DNA of 64,000 nt from the NCBI GenBank assembly GCA_963995505.1, contig OZ023198.1, positions 8,518,558 to 8,582,557 on the forward strand, in the 5' to 3' direction. The notes below the pieces were generated by a model that was given only the letters and a program-made list of their open reading frames with translations, was not told where the DNA came from and searched no databases. How positions within the stretch are numbered: the first letter of the stretch is position 1; every line of letters starts with the position of its first letter. This document shows positions 23,503 through 35,180 of this stretch, piece by piece. Made by a program: the position numbers and the translations under genes. This DNA is from Hypericum androsaemum. Taxonomy: Eukaryota > Streptophyta > Magnoliopsida > Malpighiales > Hypericaceae.

Positions 23503-23943
23503 CTCGCTTAACGACAAGAACACCAACAACAACAAAAACCAAACAGAAACTAAACAGGGTTTCTGTTGTGAGCTTGTTTCTCCACTACGGTACGAATCCC
23601 AGTTAAAAGATACGACCTTTAAACGCTTGGTGCCTACCTAAAGCTTGCTCTTTTATCACGTCCTTCCTGGGTTTTTATGGAGAATGGGAAGTAGGCAGGG
23701 TGCTGGTTTGTGGGCTGATTAGCATTTCTCTGAATTGTAGAGAAGATTTGGCTTGGTGGGTCATTGGTTGTTTTGGAGGAAATGCAATGTGGTGGTGGTC
23801 TTTTGTGATTAAATGTTGGATGGTATCTGGTTTTGAACCTGTTGGTGATTTTTTAATTGTGTAGAGATTGTTTTGTAGCTGTGTGATCAATCTCCTACAT
23901 GCGTGGATTGGAGCTGGTTGTTTTGTTAGGCTAGTTTGTTGAT

Positions 23944-26217
23944 ATGGCTGAGAGGCATCCCTCATCATCCCATCATGGGCATGTGTGTAAGAAATCTATG
24001 CTCTTTTTGTTCACATTCGTGTCGGCATTGTTCGCGCTGTCTTGGTTCTTCATGTTGCGATCAGTGGGGCGGCCTGGACTCGCGGATCTTAGCTTGTTGC
24101 CTGGTTCAAAGGTTTTCTCCGTGGCTGAAATCGTCACTTCCCAACCTCGTGCTCGGAATGATGTTGCAGCAGCTGCCTCGATTGGGAATCGAGAAATCCT
24201 TGCAAATGATGAAGGAGAAGGAGAAGGAGGATCAGGGGGAGGTGAAGAACAAGGGCAAGATGTTTTGCGAAAGAATGCTGATGTTAAGAATGCAAAGTGC
24301 AAAGCCCCTGCTCGGAAGAGTAATGGCGGGGAACCCCTTAAGGTGTTTATGTATGATTTACCAGCTGAGTTTCATTTTGAGCTGTTGAATTGGAAACCGC
24401 AGGGGGGTAGTGTTTGGCCTGATATCCGGACTCAAATACCTGCCTATCCTGGTGGGTTGAACTTGCAACATAGCATCGAGTATTGGCTGACATTGGATCT
24501 TCTAGCTTCACAATACCCTGAGATTCCTAGGGCTAGTAGTGCAGTTAAGGTCAAGAATTCCAATGAAGCAGATATTGTTTTTGTCCCTTTTTTCTCCTCA
24601 ATTAGCTATAACCGACATTCGAAAGTGAATCCACACGAGAAGAAAAGCAAAAACAACGTATTGCAGGACAAGTTGGTGAGGTTTTTAACATCACAGCCGG
24701 AATGGAAGAGGTCTGGTGGACGTGACCATGTTATATTGGCTCATCATCCAAATAGTATGTTACAAGCCAGGATGAAACTCTGGCCTGCAACGTTCATACT
24801 TTCTGACTTTGGGAGGTATCCTCCAAGCATAGCCAATGTTGACAAGGATGTTATTGCACCTTACAAGCACGTAATCAGAAACTATGTCAACGACTCATCT
24901 ACATTTGAAAGCCGTCCAACTTTGCTTTACTTTCAAGGAGCCATATATAGAAAAGATGTAAGTCTCCTCCTCTTCTGGTGATGCCATTTCTGTCCAGTTC
25001 TTCAGCTGGCTCAGGTTTCCGTGTTTACGCATTAGAATATGCATGAGTGGCAGCAACCATTGATAACTTTGTTCATCGTTTGATTCTTAATGATCATCAT
25101 TTGTTAATTGCTGCTGCAAAATCAATGTACTTAAGTGGATTATTTGACAAGGCATTTACAGATTACTGATCAGAACTGGTATTGAAGACCACCAGTTCGG
25201 TGCCCCTAGCTTCATGTAAATGAAGATCAATTTTGTTTCACGTCAGATAGCAGCCTTGACAGGATGCCTTAAGGCATTTGTCAGGAAGGCTAGGTAGATA
25301 GGATCAGAAGGTCTGTTGCTAATCTGCGTTTGTGCCAGCAACTTAGCTACTCTCTCTGGATTTTTTTTTTGAAGGACTCTGTGTGGATGTTATCATACAA
25401 GTTTTAAGTGCATTAAGGAGATTTTATTAGTGGATTTCGCCTAGCATTTTTTCTATAATTTTCCCTTTTGTTCTTTGCAGTTGGCTAAGGTCGTTGCTTC
25501 TATCTAGGTGGTAACTTCATTTCCATTGGATTTGTTATTTGTTATTATTCAAGTGGCCAATTTCGGCTTCTTAGCTCCCTTCTTTGTCTGATATGGTTCA
25601 AGCTCTCATTGGATGGCTGTATTTGGCGATTTCTGATCCTTTCCATCATCTGTCAAATGCAGGGAGGGTTTGTTCGGCAGGAGTTATTTTATCTTTTGAA
25701 GGATGAAAAAGATGTGCATTTTCAGTTTGGTAGTGTTCAAAAGGATGGAGTCAGCGAAGCTAGCAAGGGAATGCATCCTTCCAAATTCTGCCTTAACATA
25801 GCTGGTGACACACCCTCATCGAATCGACTTTTTGATGCAATCGCCAGCCACTGTGTCCCCGTCATCATCAGCGACGAAATCGAGCTCCCTTATGAGGACG
25901 TTCTTGAGTACGCTCAGTTCTGCATATTTGTCCGAACCTCGGACGCTGTCAAGGAAAAGTTCCTCATCAACTTTATTAGAAGCATCAAGAAAGATGAATG
26001 GACACGTTCGTTGCTGAAACTGAAAGAGGTAGAGAAATTTTTCGAGTATAGGTACCCGTCAAAGGAAGACGACGCAGTGCAAATGATATGGCAGGCTGTG
26101 GCCAGAAAGGTTCCTGCCATAAGGATGAAGATCCACAAGTCTAGAAGATACTCGAGGTCTCTCGTTCACGCCGACACGAGTCCAAAAGCAATTCCAACAC
26201 CTGCAAACTTTTGGTAA
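23944..26217 (+). CDS. GT47 exostosin-family glycosyltransferase, two exons
   Basis: Predicted type II Golgi membrane glycosyltransferase of the exostosin (GT47) family, the group that includes plant arabinosyltransferase ARAD-like and other cell-wall enzymes; its sugar specificity cannot be read from sequence. Exon 1 is 23944-24957 (338 codons), donor GAT|GTAAGT. Exon 2 is 25663-26217, acceptor AATGCAG, phase 0, joining YRKD to GGFVRQELFYLL, a junction conserved in the family. Total is about 522 residues, normal for the clade. Residues 18-39 form one hydrophobic anchor after a short basic cytosolic tail. Residues 40-130 are a low-complexity stem with a Gly/Glu run. The exostosin domain starts at PLKVFMYDLP (131-140), with IVFVPFFSS (about 211) and SDFGRYPP; the C-terminal part holds KFCLNIAGDTPSSNRLFDAI, then CVPVIISD. 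The start is the first ATG of the frame. No lesions are seen. It is the only gene in the window that looks functional. Confidence 0.92.
24958..25662 (+). other. Intron of the GT47 gene
   Basis: 705 bp, GTAAGT...TGCAG, phase 0. No transposon or ORF of note is seen inside. Confidence 0.88.
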
Positions 26218-26370
26218 CTTTCTACTGCTCCCATTTTTGCAGAGTCAATTGTAGTAGGTATAACATGAGTTTCCGCTGCACAGGAAGGCGAGAACTTCAT
26301 CGAGTTCTGGCTGCAGATTACTTGAAATCATTCTTGTAAAGAGCTGATCTGTTAATAGTACGATCCGGAA

Positions 26371-26376
26371 AATAAA
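26371..26376 (+). terminator. Possible poly(A) signal of the GT47 gene
   Basis: AATAAA about 155 bp after the stop codon, in a suitable position for a plant 3' UTR. Not proof of the actual site. Confidence 0.35.
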
Positions 26377-27145
26377 AAACAGAGTTTCCTGACTTTTCTA
26401 TGATTCATTTGTTTCTTCCACCTTGTATATGTTCTTTCGCTTAACTTTTTTCTTGGTTGAGTACGTCTTCTGTACAAACTTTGCTGCTTGGTTGCATGGA
26501 AAAGTAGCTGATGATAGGTAGAAGAGAGAATTCTGCAGGTGAATTTCAGCTTTGCAATTAGTGATAGAACTTGACTACAGTGGCTCATGTGCTGAAGAGA
26601 CTGATCAGGGCCATGTCCTGAAAGCGTGATACTTCACCAGAGACGGTGGCTTCAGGTCTTGGGTTCAAATGATGCGCATCGTAGTAGAATTTCAAATGTT
26701 ATTTTCAAGTGTCAATTTGATGTGAGTGATGAGATCGACTATGACCTTGATTTGGAGTTGGACCTCTTAATGGAAATGAACGACGTCGACATAAACTCAC
26801 TTTTTTTATCTCATCCTTCAATTCAACTTAACAAAAGTAATGTCTCCTTACATAATATGAATTCCAAAAATTTCACGACCCTCTTAATATATTCTCATTC
26901 AGTAACGACGGTGAGCAACAAGTCCAAACCCCACCCACTATCAAGACATCGTGGTTGGAGGGATCGAAATATCTGAATAATAGATTACCAAAATAAAGAT
27001 ATACAAACTAAGATGACCAGGAAAAAATAACCTTTAAAGTGGGAAAGCGTCCCAAAACCCCAAGAAGTAAATTTTTGGTGTTGTGATAAACAAGTAAATT
27101 GGTAAACCCTTCCTTCCACATTCCTAAAGGGTTTTTTTTAGAAGT

Positions 27146-27148
<3 letters not shown>
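26377..27148. other. Intergenic, nothing supported
   Basis: A 116-codon plus-strand frame at 26626-26976 has no recognisable domain and overlaps ordinary AT-rich DNA. No other feature is seen. Confidence 0.3.

Positions 27149-27186
<38 letters not shown>
27149..27186. repeat. (AT)n microsatellite
   Basis: About 19 AT dinucleotides followed by GCATCATGCATGCATGC. Confidence 0.95.
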
Positions 27187-27189
<3 letters not shown>

Positions 27190-27279
27190 TCATGCATGCA
27201 TGCTAGTCAAAATATAAATTGGCGCTAAACACTAGTAATCCCTCCTTTCGCAGGTAAAGGTTTTAACTGGGCTATTTAG

Positions 27280-27530
27280 AAGGCACGCTATAGTGCGCTA
27301 TAGCGCCGCTACATAGCGGAAACTAAAGTAATATTCTGAAATTTGCATCCCTGAATCTAGGTAGTCAATAGCAAGCTATAGCACCGCTGCATAGCGGAAA
27401 CTATAGTAACCGCTATGCTACACTACTGCTAAATGCTATGGAGAATAGTGGTCATAACGGCCGCTATAGCAGTGAAATAGCAGCACTATAACGGTCAAAT
27501 AGTAGTTTAGCGGCCGCTATCTTAGTTATG
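27280..27530. repeat. Hairpin-rich GCTATAGCG repeat
   Basis: The motif GCTATAG(C/T)G(C/A)CGCT and its reverse complement recur many times, together with TAGCGGAAACTA twice (about 27313 and 27393). This gives strong potential for intrastrand pairing. Probably a MITE or its remnant; no TSD was found. Confidence 0.5.
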
Positions 27531-28138
27531 CAAGAAATTTCTTAAATACCTATAATTTTTTAAATATTTATTTATTTATTGAGGGCATATAGGCAATTTT
27601 GCACCTCATTAAAAATTCCAATTCAAATGGGTACCCTAATTTTTAGGCCTCTCAGCCCTCTCTCCCTTTTTGTTCCATTTTTTTTTATTAAATATGATGG
27701 TCTTTTTAATTTTGACATGGTCTCTTTAATTTTATATAGTTTTTTAAAAATATTTATATTTGCTTTGTACACTGATTTTTAGTCTTAAAAATAGCAGTTA
27801 TCCCTAGTAGGGTTGACTACTTAGCCCTATTAGCATGACTTTGCTTGTCCCGCCATCTATTGTCATAAAATCGATTCCAACTGTTTCCGTAAGCAAATTT
27901 TGGGAGTGCGTACAAGGGTATCTTTTTGAATGCCAAGTGCCAACTTTGATTTGCGGGTCAAAAATTATGATAATTACTGCATTTACAGGTGACTAATTGC
28001 AAATGCAATATCTTTTTGAATGAGACATGGAGGGGAAGTTTGCAACTACTCTGAGGGGAAAGTTCGTCTCACTGCTGTATATTTTTTTTCCGGAAGTGGC
28101 AATAGTAATTTGTTGATTCTCGAATATCTTCTGTTCAG
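27531..28138. other. Intergenic, nothing supported
   Basis: AT-rich, with T-runs around 27680-27770. No gene, RNA or clear element is recognised. Confidence 0.3.
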
Positions 28139-28328
28139 GTAGTTGGTGCAGAAAGAAGCATCATCTTGGAAGAAAATACAGGTGACAGGATAAATGATTT
28201 TGTTTGCTTGATGGATAGAAGGTGATATTTCTCTTTATAAAAGACTCGTGGTTTTCATTCAGATTGATAAAATGGAAGGGAATTGAAAAAAAAGAACTGT
28301 GAATGTTCTCTTAGATCTTGTTGTTGTA

Positions 28329-29609
28329 CTATATTGCAATTCTTGCATAAGTTTGGTAAGCATTTTTTGCTAAATAATAAGTTTGGTATGTGCTTATCTT
28401 ACTATCATAAGTACAATTGTTTAAATGAGAGTTTCTGTTACCTATCTGGTTTTTTTTGTTGTTGGTCCCTTTATGTTTGTCGTGTTCTATCATGGCACAT
28501 ATGAGCTGTGCATTATTGGCATGTCCCGAGGGGCGTTCGATAAAAGAGCTCGACGCCGCTGCTGCCGCAGCAAAAGGTTGGCTGTGTCCACCGCCTTTGC
28601 CCCCGCGATTAGTAGGGTTGCTCCGAATCTGTGTATTTTCACCACTTTGGGCAGTCTTTTTCTTACGACGTTCCACCTCTTCGTGTCCTCGGATGCCACA
28701 ATAGCTGCAATAGATGGCTGGTTTGGCAGGATAAAAGCGAGAAGTGTGACCTTGCTGTGAGCAATGATGACAGACAAGATTGTTCACCGTGTTAGTGGGC
28801 TTCACGTTGTTGTTGGAGTAGTTATTATTGCGGACGCTGGCTAGGGCCGAATGGTCCATAGGGGGTGGTGGACGGTGGGTGGCCACCACACGTTGGCGCT
28901 CATCTTCAACAACAAATGCGTAGGCCTCCGCTACACTGGGCAACGGCTTCATGAGAAGGATGTTACTTCGTACCTGACCGTATGAGTCATTGAGCCCCAT
29001 TAGGAACTCAATCAACTTGTCTCGATCTCGCTCGCTTTCATCCGCGAGGACTGAACCGCACTTACACACGTGGCGTGTGCTGCATATGCATGATCTCCGA
29101 ATCCGATGGCACTCCAACTCATCCCATAGGGATTTGAGAGAAGTGTAGTATATGGCGACAGGACTGTTGTCTTGTCGCTGGTTGGCAATGGATCTCCTCA
29201 CCTCATAGATTTGGGAGGCGTTGCTGGTGGCGAACCTTCGCTCGAGGTCCAACCATATGTGGTTCGTTGTCTCCATGAACATCAAACTCGAGGCAATATG
29301 GGGTGAAACAGAGTTGATAAGCCATGATTTTACCAGATTGTTTGCGCGTCTCCAAGTGGGGTAGAGAGTTGCACTTGACTCTGGCTGCTCGATCGTTCCG
29401 TCAATGAACGAGAGCTTGTTCTTGGTATCTGTGATCATAATCATAGCTTGCTTCCACATGGCGTAGTTGTCCCCTGAGCTTGATAGCGGTTGCGACACTA
29501 GCGACGTGTGGTTTGTTTCTGAGTTGTGGATATAGTATGGCGAATTGGTGTTGGTGTGTGTATGGATCGTTGCCGCTGTGGACAGATCCGAACTTGTCTC
29601 TTCCGCCAT
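28329..29609 (-). pseudogene. Copia gag, minus strand, pol missing
   Basis: A 426-codon open frame of a Ty1/Copia gag. It opens with a Ser/Thr-rich N-terminus, then a DUF4219/UBN2-type region (NYAMWKQAMIM at about residue 50, IDGTIEQPES, SWLINSVSP, IWLDLERRFATSNASQIYEV, LMGLNDSYGQVRSNIL). It then has an Asn-rich linker and two zinc-knuckle-like motifs: CHHCSQQGHTSRFYP (last Cys is Tyr) and CSYCGIRGHEEVER (last Cys absent). The coding frame is remarkably intact for a fragment, but no protease, integrase or RT follows. The 5' end is normal, with PBS and LTR to its right. Confidence 0.8.
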
Positions 29610-29653
29610 GTGATCTCGATGGACAGAAGGTATTTTCTATGCTAGGATATTTG

Positions 29654-29668
29654 CCTGCTTTGATACCA
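29654..29668 (-). other. Copia primer-binding site (minus strand)
   Basis: Reads TGGTATCAAAGCAGG on the minus strand, complementary to the tRNA-iMet 3' end with one common variant, 45 nt upstream of the gag ATG. Confidence 0.75.
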
Positions 29669-29674
29669 TATAGA

Positions 29675-29865
29675 TGCAGGGAAAAGATATCTACTTCCAT
29701 TGCTATACTGTCAAATATATACTCGTCTGACCTAGGATCGACATAAGGAAATTCCTATACAAGATGAATCTAAAGATGCTACTATCTATATGAGGTACAA
29801 CGACAATAGGCAATAATATATTTGGTGTATACATATGGCATGTGTCGACATGGTCTAATATTTAC
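29675..29865 (-). repeat. Probable short 5' LTR of the gag-only Copia
   Basis: Lies directly upstream of the PBS. The inner edge TGCAGGG (CCCTGCA in element direction) is plausible. The outer edge is placed near TTTACA because the cysteine-synthase-like exon follows immediately. The second LTR was not recognised, so the limits are tentative. Confidence 0.35.
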
Positions 29866-30001
29866 ACTGTTGTAGGTCCAAATTTTGAAAGCAATTGAAA
29901 TGTCCAGGAGATTAGCCTTGGAGGAAGGTTTGCTGGTAAGAAACAAGCTTCATTTTAGCGTATGGCTCTCCATCTATCAATTTCATTCATATTCATTGTT
30001 T

Positions 30002-30345
30002 TGGTCTAGAACTCTTAATGATATTGGTAACTAAGAACTTAGTTTATTTTGGGACTCTCTTCATGTCAGGTAGTTCCTTGTTGCTCTTTCCTCTTTGGAT
30101 CGGGTTCTGTTCTGGTTTGATTTGGGGTTTGGATAGGTTATTTGTAAATAATGAGGCTGTTCACTATAAGAATCTTTCCAAAGTTCAGTTTCTCTCGGAG
30201 GAGGGTGGGGGTGCCGCTGATTTTCTTGGGGCCTGGTAGACCTTTGTAGATACTTGTAAGGGGTTTACTTTTTCTTTTCGTTGTATTTTCCGCTTTTCCT
30301 TTTTCTGTTTTCTCAATAAAGCTTTTTACTTATGAAAAAAAATAA
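30002..30345 (+). mobile_element. Possible LINE 3' tail
   Basis: The segment ends CAATAAAGCTTTTTACTTATG followed by an A-rich run, as plant LINE 3' ends often do. A 73-codon frame at 30018-30239 has no diagnostic motif. No TSD could be fixed. Confidence 0.25.
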
Positions 30346-30604
30346 ATAGATAAGAGTTGTAATTCGGAAGACTGAATTTTCTTTGTTCATCGACTAAACT
30401 TACGTAGAAGTAAAAAACCAAAACCACTCACTTAAATTGTTCAATCTCAATTGCGACGAACGGAACACCTGCAATCGGGATCTTCCCGAACCCGAAGTTT
30501 TGATGACTACAGAGAGAGACTTGCTCCGTTTGAGGTCCTCTGTTTCGGTTCATCCCAAGATGGCTGCAGCACGTGGAGGCTCGAGTATTGTTGAACCATG
30601 TTCC

Positions 30605-31165
30605 TGATGGGATCATGCCCACTAATAAGTGGAAAATAAAAGTCTCCACTAATTGATGGGTGGAGAAGAAAAGTTTCCACTAAGTGATAAGTGGAGTTTC
30701 CACTAATTGATGAGTGGAGGTGAAATCATGGCATTCCTCTCTATAAAAGGAGAGATGATCTTCCATAGAAGAGACATCCACAAAATGAAGAAAAACTCAA
30801 AGTAGAGAGTTTAGAGAGAAATAGATAGTTTCCAAGTTCTAGAGAGAGAGAGAGAGCCTGAGGTAAAAATAGAGTGAGTGAAAATTCTCTACTATAAAAT
30901 ACGAGTGAAACACGAGAGTGGGATAACTCGGGGTATCGGGCAGTGAGAATATTTTTACCACTGTAATTTCTCTATTTACTAGTGGATATTTTTCGGAGCT
31001 GGTCCCGTGGTTTTTCCCTCTGGTATTTAGAGGGTTTTCCACGTAAATCTTGGTGTTCCCTCTTGGTGGTGTTTTTCTTCCCCATCTACTTTTGACCGTG
31101 GTAATTATTAATTACTAGGGTAAATTTTATTTACCGCTTCCGCTGCACGAGTCAAATTCCCAACA
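30605..31165 (+). repeat. 5' LTR of TNT1-like Copia
   Basis: 561 bp, TGATGGG...CCCAACA. It contains internal short direct repeats of a GTGGA(G)...TTTCCACTAA(T/G)TGAT type near its start, and a TATA-like CTCTATAAAAGG at about 30751, followed by a GA run at 30842. Confidence 0.92.
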
Positions 31166-31167
31166 AG

Positions 31168-31179
31168 TGGTATCAGAGC
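31168..31179 (+). other. tRNA-iMet primer-binding site
   Basis: Exact TGGTATCAGAGC, 2 nt after the LTR end. Confidence 0.92.
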
Positions 31180-31214
31180 CTTGACTTTGTAGCTGAGATC
31201 TTTGTGTGTTGAAG

Positions 31215-34200
31215 ATGGAGGACAAGCCTGTCGAAAAGCCATCAAGTTGATTTCATCAAATTATGCCGTCTGGAAGACTCTGATGATGGATGTTTTATAC
31301 TGCAAGGATCTTTTTGATCCTATTGAGTTAAAAGGTATAAAAGACGAGGCAATAGCAAATGCTCTCTGGAACAAGATGAATCGCAAAGTCTGTGGGTTAA
31401 TTCGACAGTCGATTGACCCCAGTCTTATTCACCACGTGCCAGACGAGACGGATGCATTCAAGCTCTGGGAGAAGCTGAAAAATCTGTTTGAGCGGAAAAA
31501 TGCCATTGACAAGGCTTTTCTGCTCAAACGGCTTATCACAGCCACATACCATGATGGACAAAATGCATCTGAGCATTTGAGTACGTTCCAGGAGTTTACA
31601 AATCGTCTAGTAGCAGCAAAGGTTCCACTAGACGATGAGTTGTTGGCTTTGATGTTGCTGAATTCCTTGCCGGATAGTTGGGAAACACTAAAAGTTTTTC
31701 TGATAAACTCAACTCCAAGTTTGACATTGTCTATGGTCAAGGATAGTATCCTGAATGAAGAAACTCGGAGAATAGAGAATGGCATGATGAGCTCTAGCAA
31801 TGAGGCCATGGTCACAGAGAACCGTGGGAAAGACAAGTTTGAAGGAAGATCCCAGTCGAGAGAAGGACAGAAGTGTTACTATTGTGGCAAAGAGGGGCAC
31901 TTTAAAAGAAATTGTAGACTGTTCAAGAAGAAGCAGGGAGGCGAGCAGAAGAATGAGAATGACCAAAGAGCTACCACATCTACACTAGAGGAGGTGGCAC
32001 TATTTTCCTGTGAAGAAGATATTTGTGCGGTCAGTGATCCGTACACTGAATGGGTCATTGATTCTGCTACATCATACCATGCAACTCCCCACAAGGAGAT
32101 GTTCACCTTGTACAGAGCAGGAGACTTTGGCAAGGTTAGAATGGGAAATAGCAGTTTTGCTAATATTGTGGGAGTTGGTGATATTTTGGTCAAGACAGAT
32201 GTTGGCCATAAGTTAACATTGAAAGACGTCAGACATGTTCCTGATCTGCGTCTGAACCTGATATCTATACATGCCCTAGATGTGACTGGTTTTCATAGCC
32301 ATTTTGGCAATAGATTGTGGAAGCTGACTGCAGGAGATCTAGTTACAGCTAGAGGAAAGATATCTGGTACACTTTACAAGACTCAAGTGAAGCTGCTTGG
32401 AGATGAGGTGAACGCAGTAGAAGACTCTACCTCACCAAATCTGTGGCACAAGCGGTTTGGACACTTGAGCGAGAAGGGAATGAAAGCACTACGGTTTGTT
32501 GTTCCAATCACCATAGGTACAAAACTACAACCTTGTGATTATTGTATCTTTGGCAAGCATCATAGAATTCCTTTTGGCAAGACTGCTAAAAAGAAGAAAA
32601 GTTTTTTAGAACTTGTGCATTCTGATGTGTGTGGTCCCATTGAAGTGGAGTCATTAGGTGGTAGCAAATATTTTCTCACTTTCATTGATGATGCATCACG
32701 GAAGTTGTGGGTGTATTTTTGTAAAAACAAAGACCATGTGTTTGATCACTTCAAGAAGTTTCATGCTATGGTGGAAAGAGAGAAAGGTGTGTCCTTGAAG
32801 TGTATCCGGTCAGACAATGGCAGGGAGTACACGTCAAAAGAGTTTGAGCAGTATTGCGCAAACTATGGCATCAAACATGAGAAGACAGTTCCAGGCACCC
32901 CACAGCACAACGGTGTTGCAGAGAGAATCAACAGAACCATTGTGGAGAAAGTGAGATGCATGCTCAAAACGGCTAACTTGCCTAAGCCGTTCTGGGGGGA
33001 AGCAGTTCGTGCTGCCTGCTACCTAATCAATCGGTCTCCATCAGTTCCGCTAAACTATGACACCCCAGAGAGAGTGTGGACCGGTAGAAGTATTTCTTAC
33101 TCACATTTGAAGGTGTTTGGATGCAAAGCTTTTGTACATATACCAAAGGAACTGAGACAAAAGCTAGATGACAAAGCAGTTCCCTGCATATTTCTTGGCT
33201 ATGGAGAAGAAAACTTTGGCTACAGACTGTGGGATCTAGAGAGAAAGAAAGTCATCAGAAGCAGAGATGTAGTGTTTCATGAAAATGAGACATGTTCAAC
33301 CCCAGTAATAACAGAGGCAAGGATAGAGGCTGGTGGTGGAATTGATTTGGCACCGTAATCTTCTCCAATGACAACTGGTGGAAAAGATACAGATCAATCT
33401 TTTCGGGTGGGTGCTGAATCAGAAGAGAATTCTAATCAGGGGGAGCAAACTCCTGAGGTCGGCGAAGTAACTTCGGATTCTCGGGAGGACGAGCAACTCA
33501 GAAGGTCAACAAGACAGAGGATGTTGTCAACCAGATACTCTAGTTCTGAGTATGTCCTTGTCACTAGCGAGGGGGAGCCAGAGAGCTTTGAAAAAGTCCT
33601 GGAGCATGAGGACAAAGCTCGATGGATGGAGGCTATGCTTGAGGAATTGAATTCTTTGAGAAAGAACGGTACTTATGAGCTTGTGGAATTACCCCAAGGA
33701 AGGAAGGCCTTGATGAACAAATGAGTATACAAGCTAAAACGAGATGGTGATAATCTCGTAAAATACAAGGCTCGGCTAGTGGTGAAAGGTTTCAGCCAGA
33801 AGAAAGGCATTGACTTTGATCAAATATTTTTACCAGTCGTAAAGATGTCCTCGGTTCGAGTAGTACTCGGACTAATTGCTAGTTTGAATCTGGAGTGAGA
33901 GCAAATGGATGTCAAGACTGCTTTCCTCCATGGTGATTTGGAGGAGGAAATCTACATGCAGTAACCTGAAGGTTTGCAGGAGAAAGGGAAGGAAGATCTG
34001 GTGTGCAGGTTAAGAAAGAGCTTGTACGGCCTGAAGCAAGCTCCTAGACAGTGGTACAAGAAGTTCGACTCATTCATGATGAGTCATGGCTACACCAGGA
34101 CAAACGCAGACCATTGCGTTTACATCCGTAGATTTCATGATGGTAAATGCATAATTCTTTTGTTGTATGTGGATGATATGTTGATCGTTGGACAGGATGC

Positions 34201-35134
34201 TGAGATGATAAAGAAGTTGAAAGAAGATTTATCAAAGTCCTTTGACATGAAGGATCTTGGTGCAGCAAGGCAAATTCTGGGCATGCAGATTATTCGTGAT
34301 CGACAAGCTAGGAAGCTGTGGTTATCCCAAGAAAGATACATTGAGAAGGTACTAGAGAGATTCAATTCAAAGAATGCGAATCCAGTCAACACACCTCTTG
34401 CTGGCCAGTTTAAACTCAGCAAGAAAGCATGTCCTACAACAAAGGAGGAGAAGGAAGACATGGCAAAGGTTTCATACTCTTCAGCAGTTGGGAGTTTGAT
34501 GTACGCCATGGTGTGCACGCATCCAGATATTGCTCACGCAGTTGGTGTGGTGAGCAGGTTTCTCTCTAACCCGGGGAGACAACATTGGGAGGCTGTGAAA
34601 TGGATCCTAAAATACTTACGAGGCAGTTCAAAAATGTCTTTGTGCTTTGGAGGCTCGGAACCAATCTTGGAGGGTTTTTCAGATGCAGATATGGCGGGAG
34701 ATATTGACTCCAGAAAATCAACTTCTGGATATCTGTTTACTTTTGCAAGGGGAGCTGTGTCATGGCAGTCCAAACTGCAGAAATGTGTTGCCTTATCTAC
34801 AACTGAGGCAGAGTATATTGCAATGACCGAGGCAGGAAAAGAGTTGCTTTGGTTGAAGAGGTTCCTTCAAGAGCTGGGTTTGGAGCAAGATGAATATGTG
34901 ATTTACAGTGATAGTCAAAGTGCTCTAGACCTGAGCAAGAATGCCACCTATCATGGTCGCACTAAGCACATCGATATCCGGTATCATTGGCTCCGAATGG
35001 TCATTGAAGAGCAGGAGATGAAGTTACAAAAGATTCATACGGACAAGAATCCTGCTGATATGTTAACAAAGGCAATGCCTCGTGAGAAACTCCAATTATG
35101 TGCTAGGTCATCTGGCACGGGGATTCATCATTAA
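31215..35134 (+). pseudogene. Copia gag-pol with frameshift and four stops
   Basis: The natural ATG (31215) runs only 12 codons before a stop. The conserved gag continues in another frame from about 31245 (LISSNYAVWKTLM), so there is a frameshift at the very start. Gag UBN2 is followed by the zinc knuckle CYYCGKEGHFKRNC (31874-31915), protease DSATSYHATP (Asp at 32060), pre-integrase LWHKRFGHLSEKG, integrase core (SDVCG Asp at 32624, SDNGREY Asp at 32813, Glu in NGVAERINR), RT YVDD (34166-34177) and RNase H (STTEAEY). In-frame stops lie at 33356, 33722, 33896 and 33962; at least two fit C-to-T or G-to-A changes of conserved codons (MNKWVYK to stop; MQQPEG to stop). Not functional. Confidence 0.9.
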
Positions 35135-35180
35135 GCTCAACCAGAAAGTTTCTCCCTCAAGTGGGCATAAGGGGGAGAAT

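Larger units (their letters stand above)
28139..29935 (+). pseudogene. Cysteine-synthase-like gene fragments split by Copia
   Basis: Two splice-flanked exon remnants on the plus strand. 28139-28181 (acceptor TTCAG, donor ACAG|GTGAC) reads VVGAERSIILEENTG, like the VxGVEPxES...SG segment of O-acetylserine (thiol)lyases / beta-cyanoalanine synthases. 29876-29935 (acceptor TTGTAG, donor CTG|GTAAG) reads VQILKAIEMSRRLALEEGLL, like the segment ending EGLL, where an exon boundary is usual in that family. The segment normally between them and the SSGAAA exon are absent, and a minus-strand Copia gag lies between. PLP-binding residues are not present in these pieces. The assignment rests on two short peptides. 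Confidence 0.45.

Noticed and set aside
26626..26976. 116-codon plus-strand frame downstream of the GT47 gene
   Set aside because: No domain, no splice context and no partner elsewhere in the window.
28425..28777. Plus-strand frames of 82-111 codons over the minus-strand gag, and an antisense 95-codon frame
   Set aside because: Shadows of the Copia gag frame, with no independent motif.
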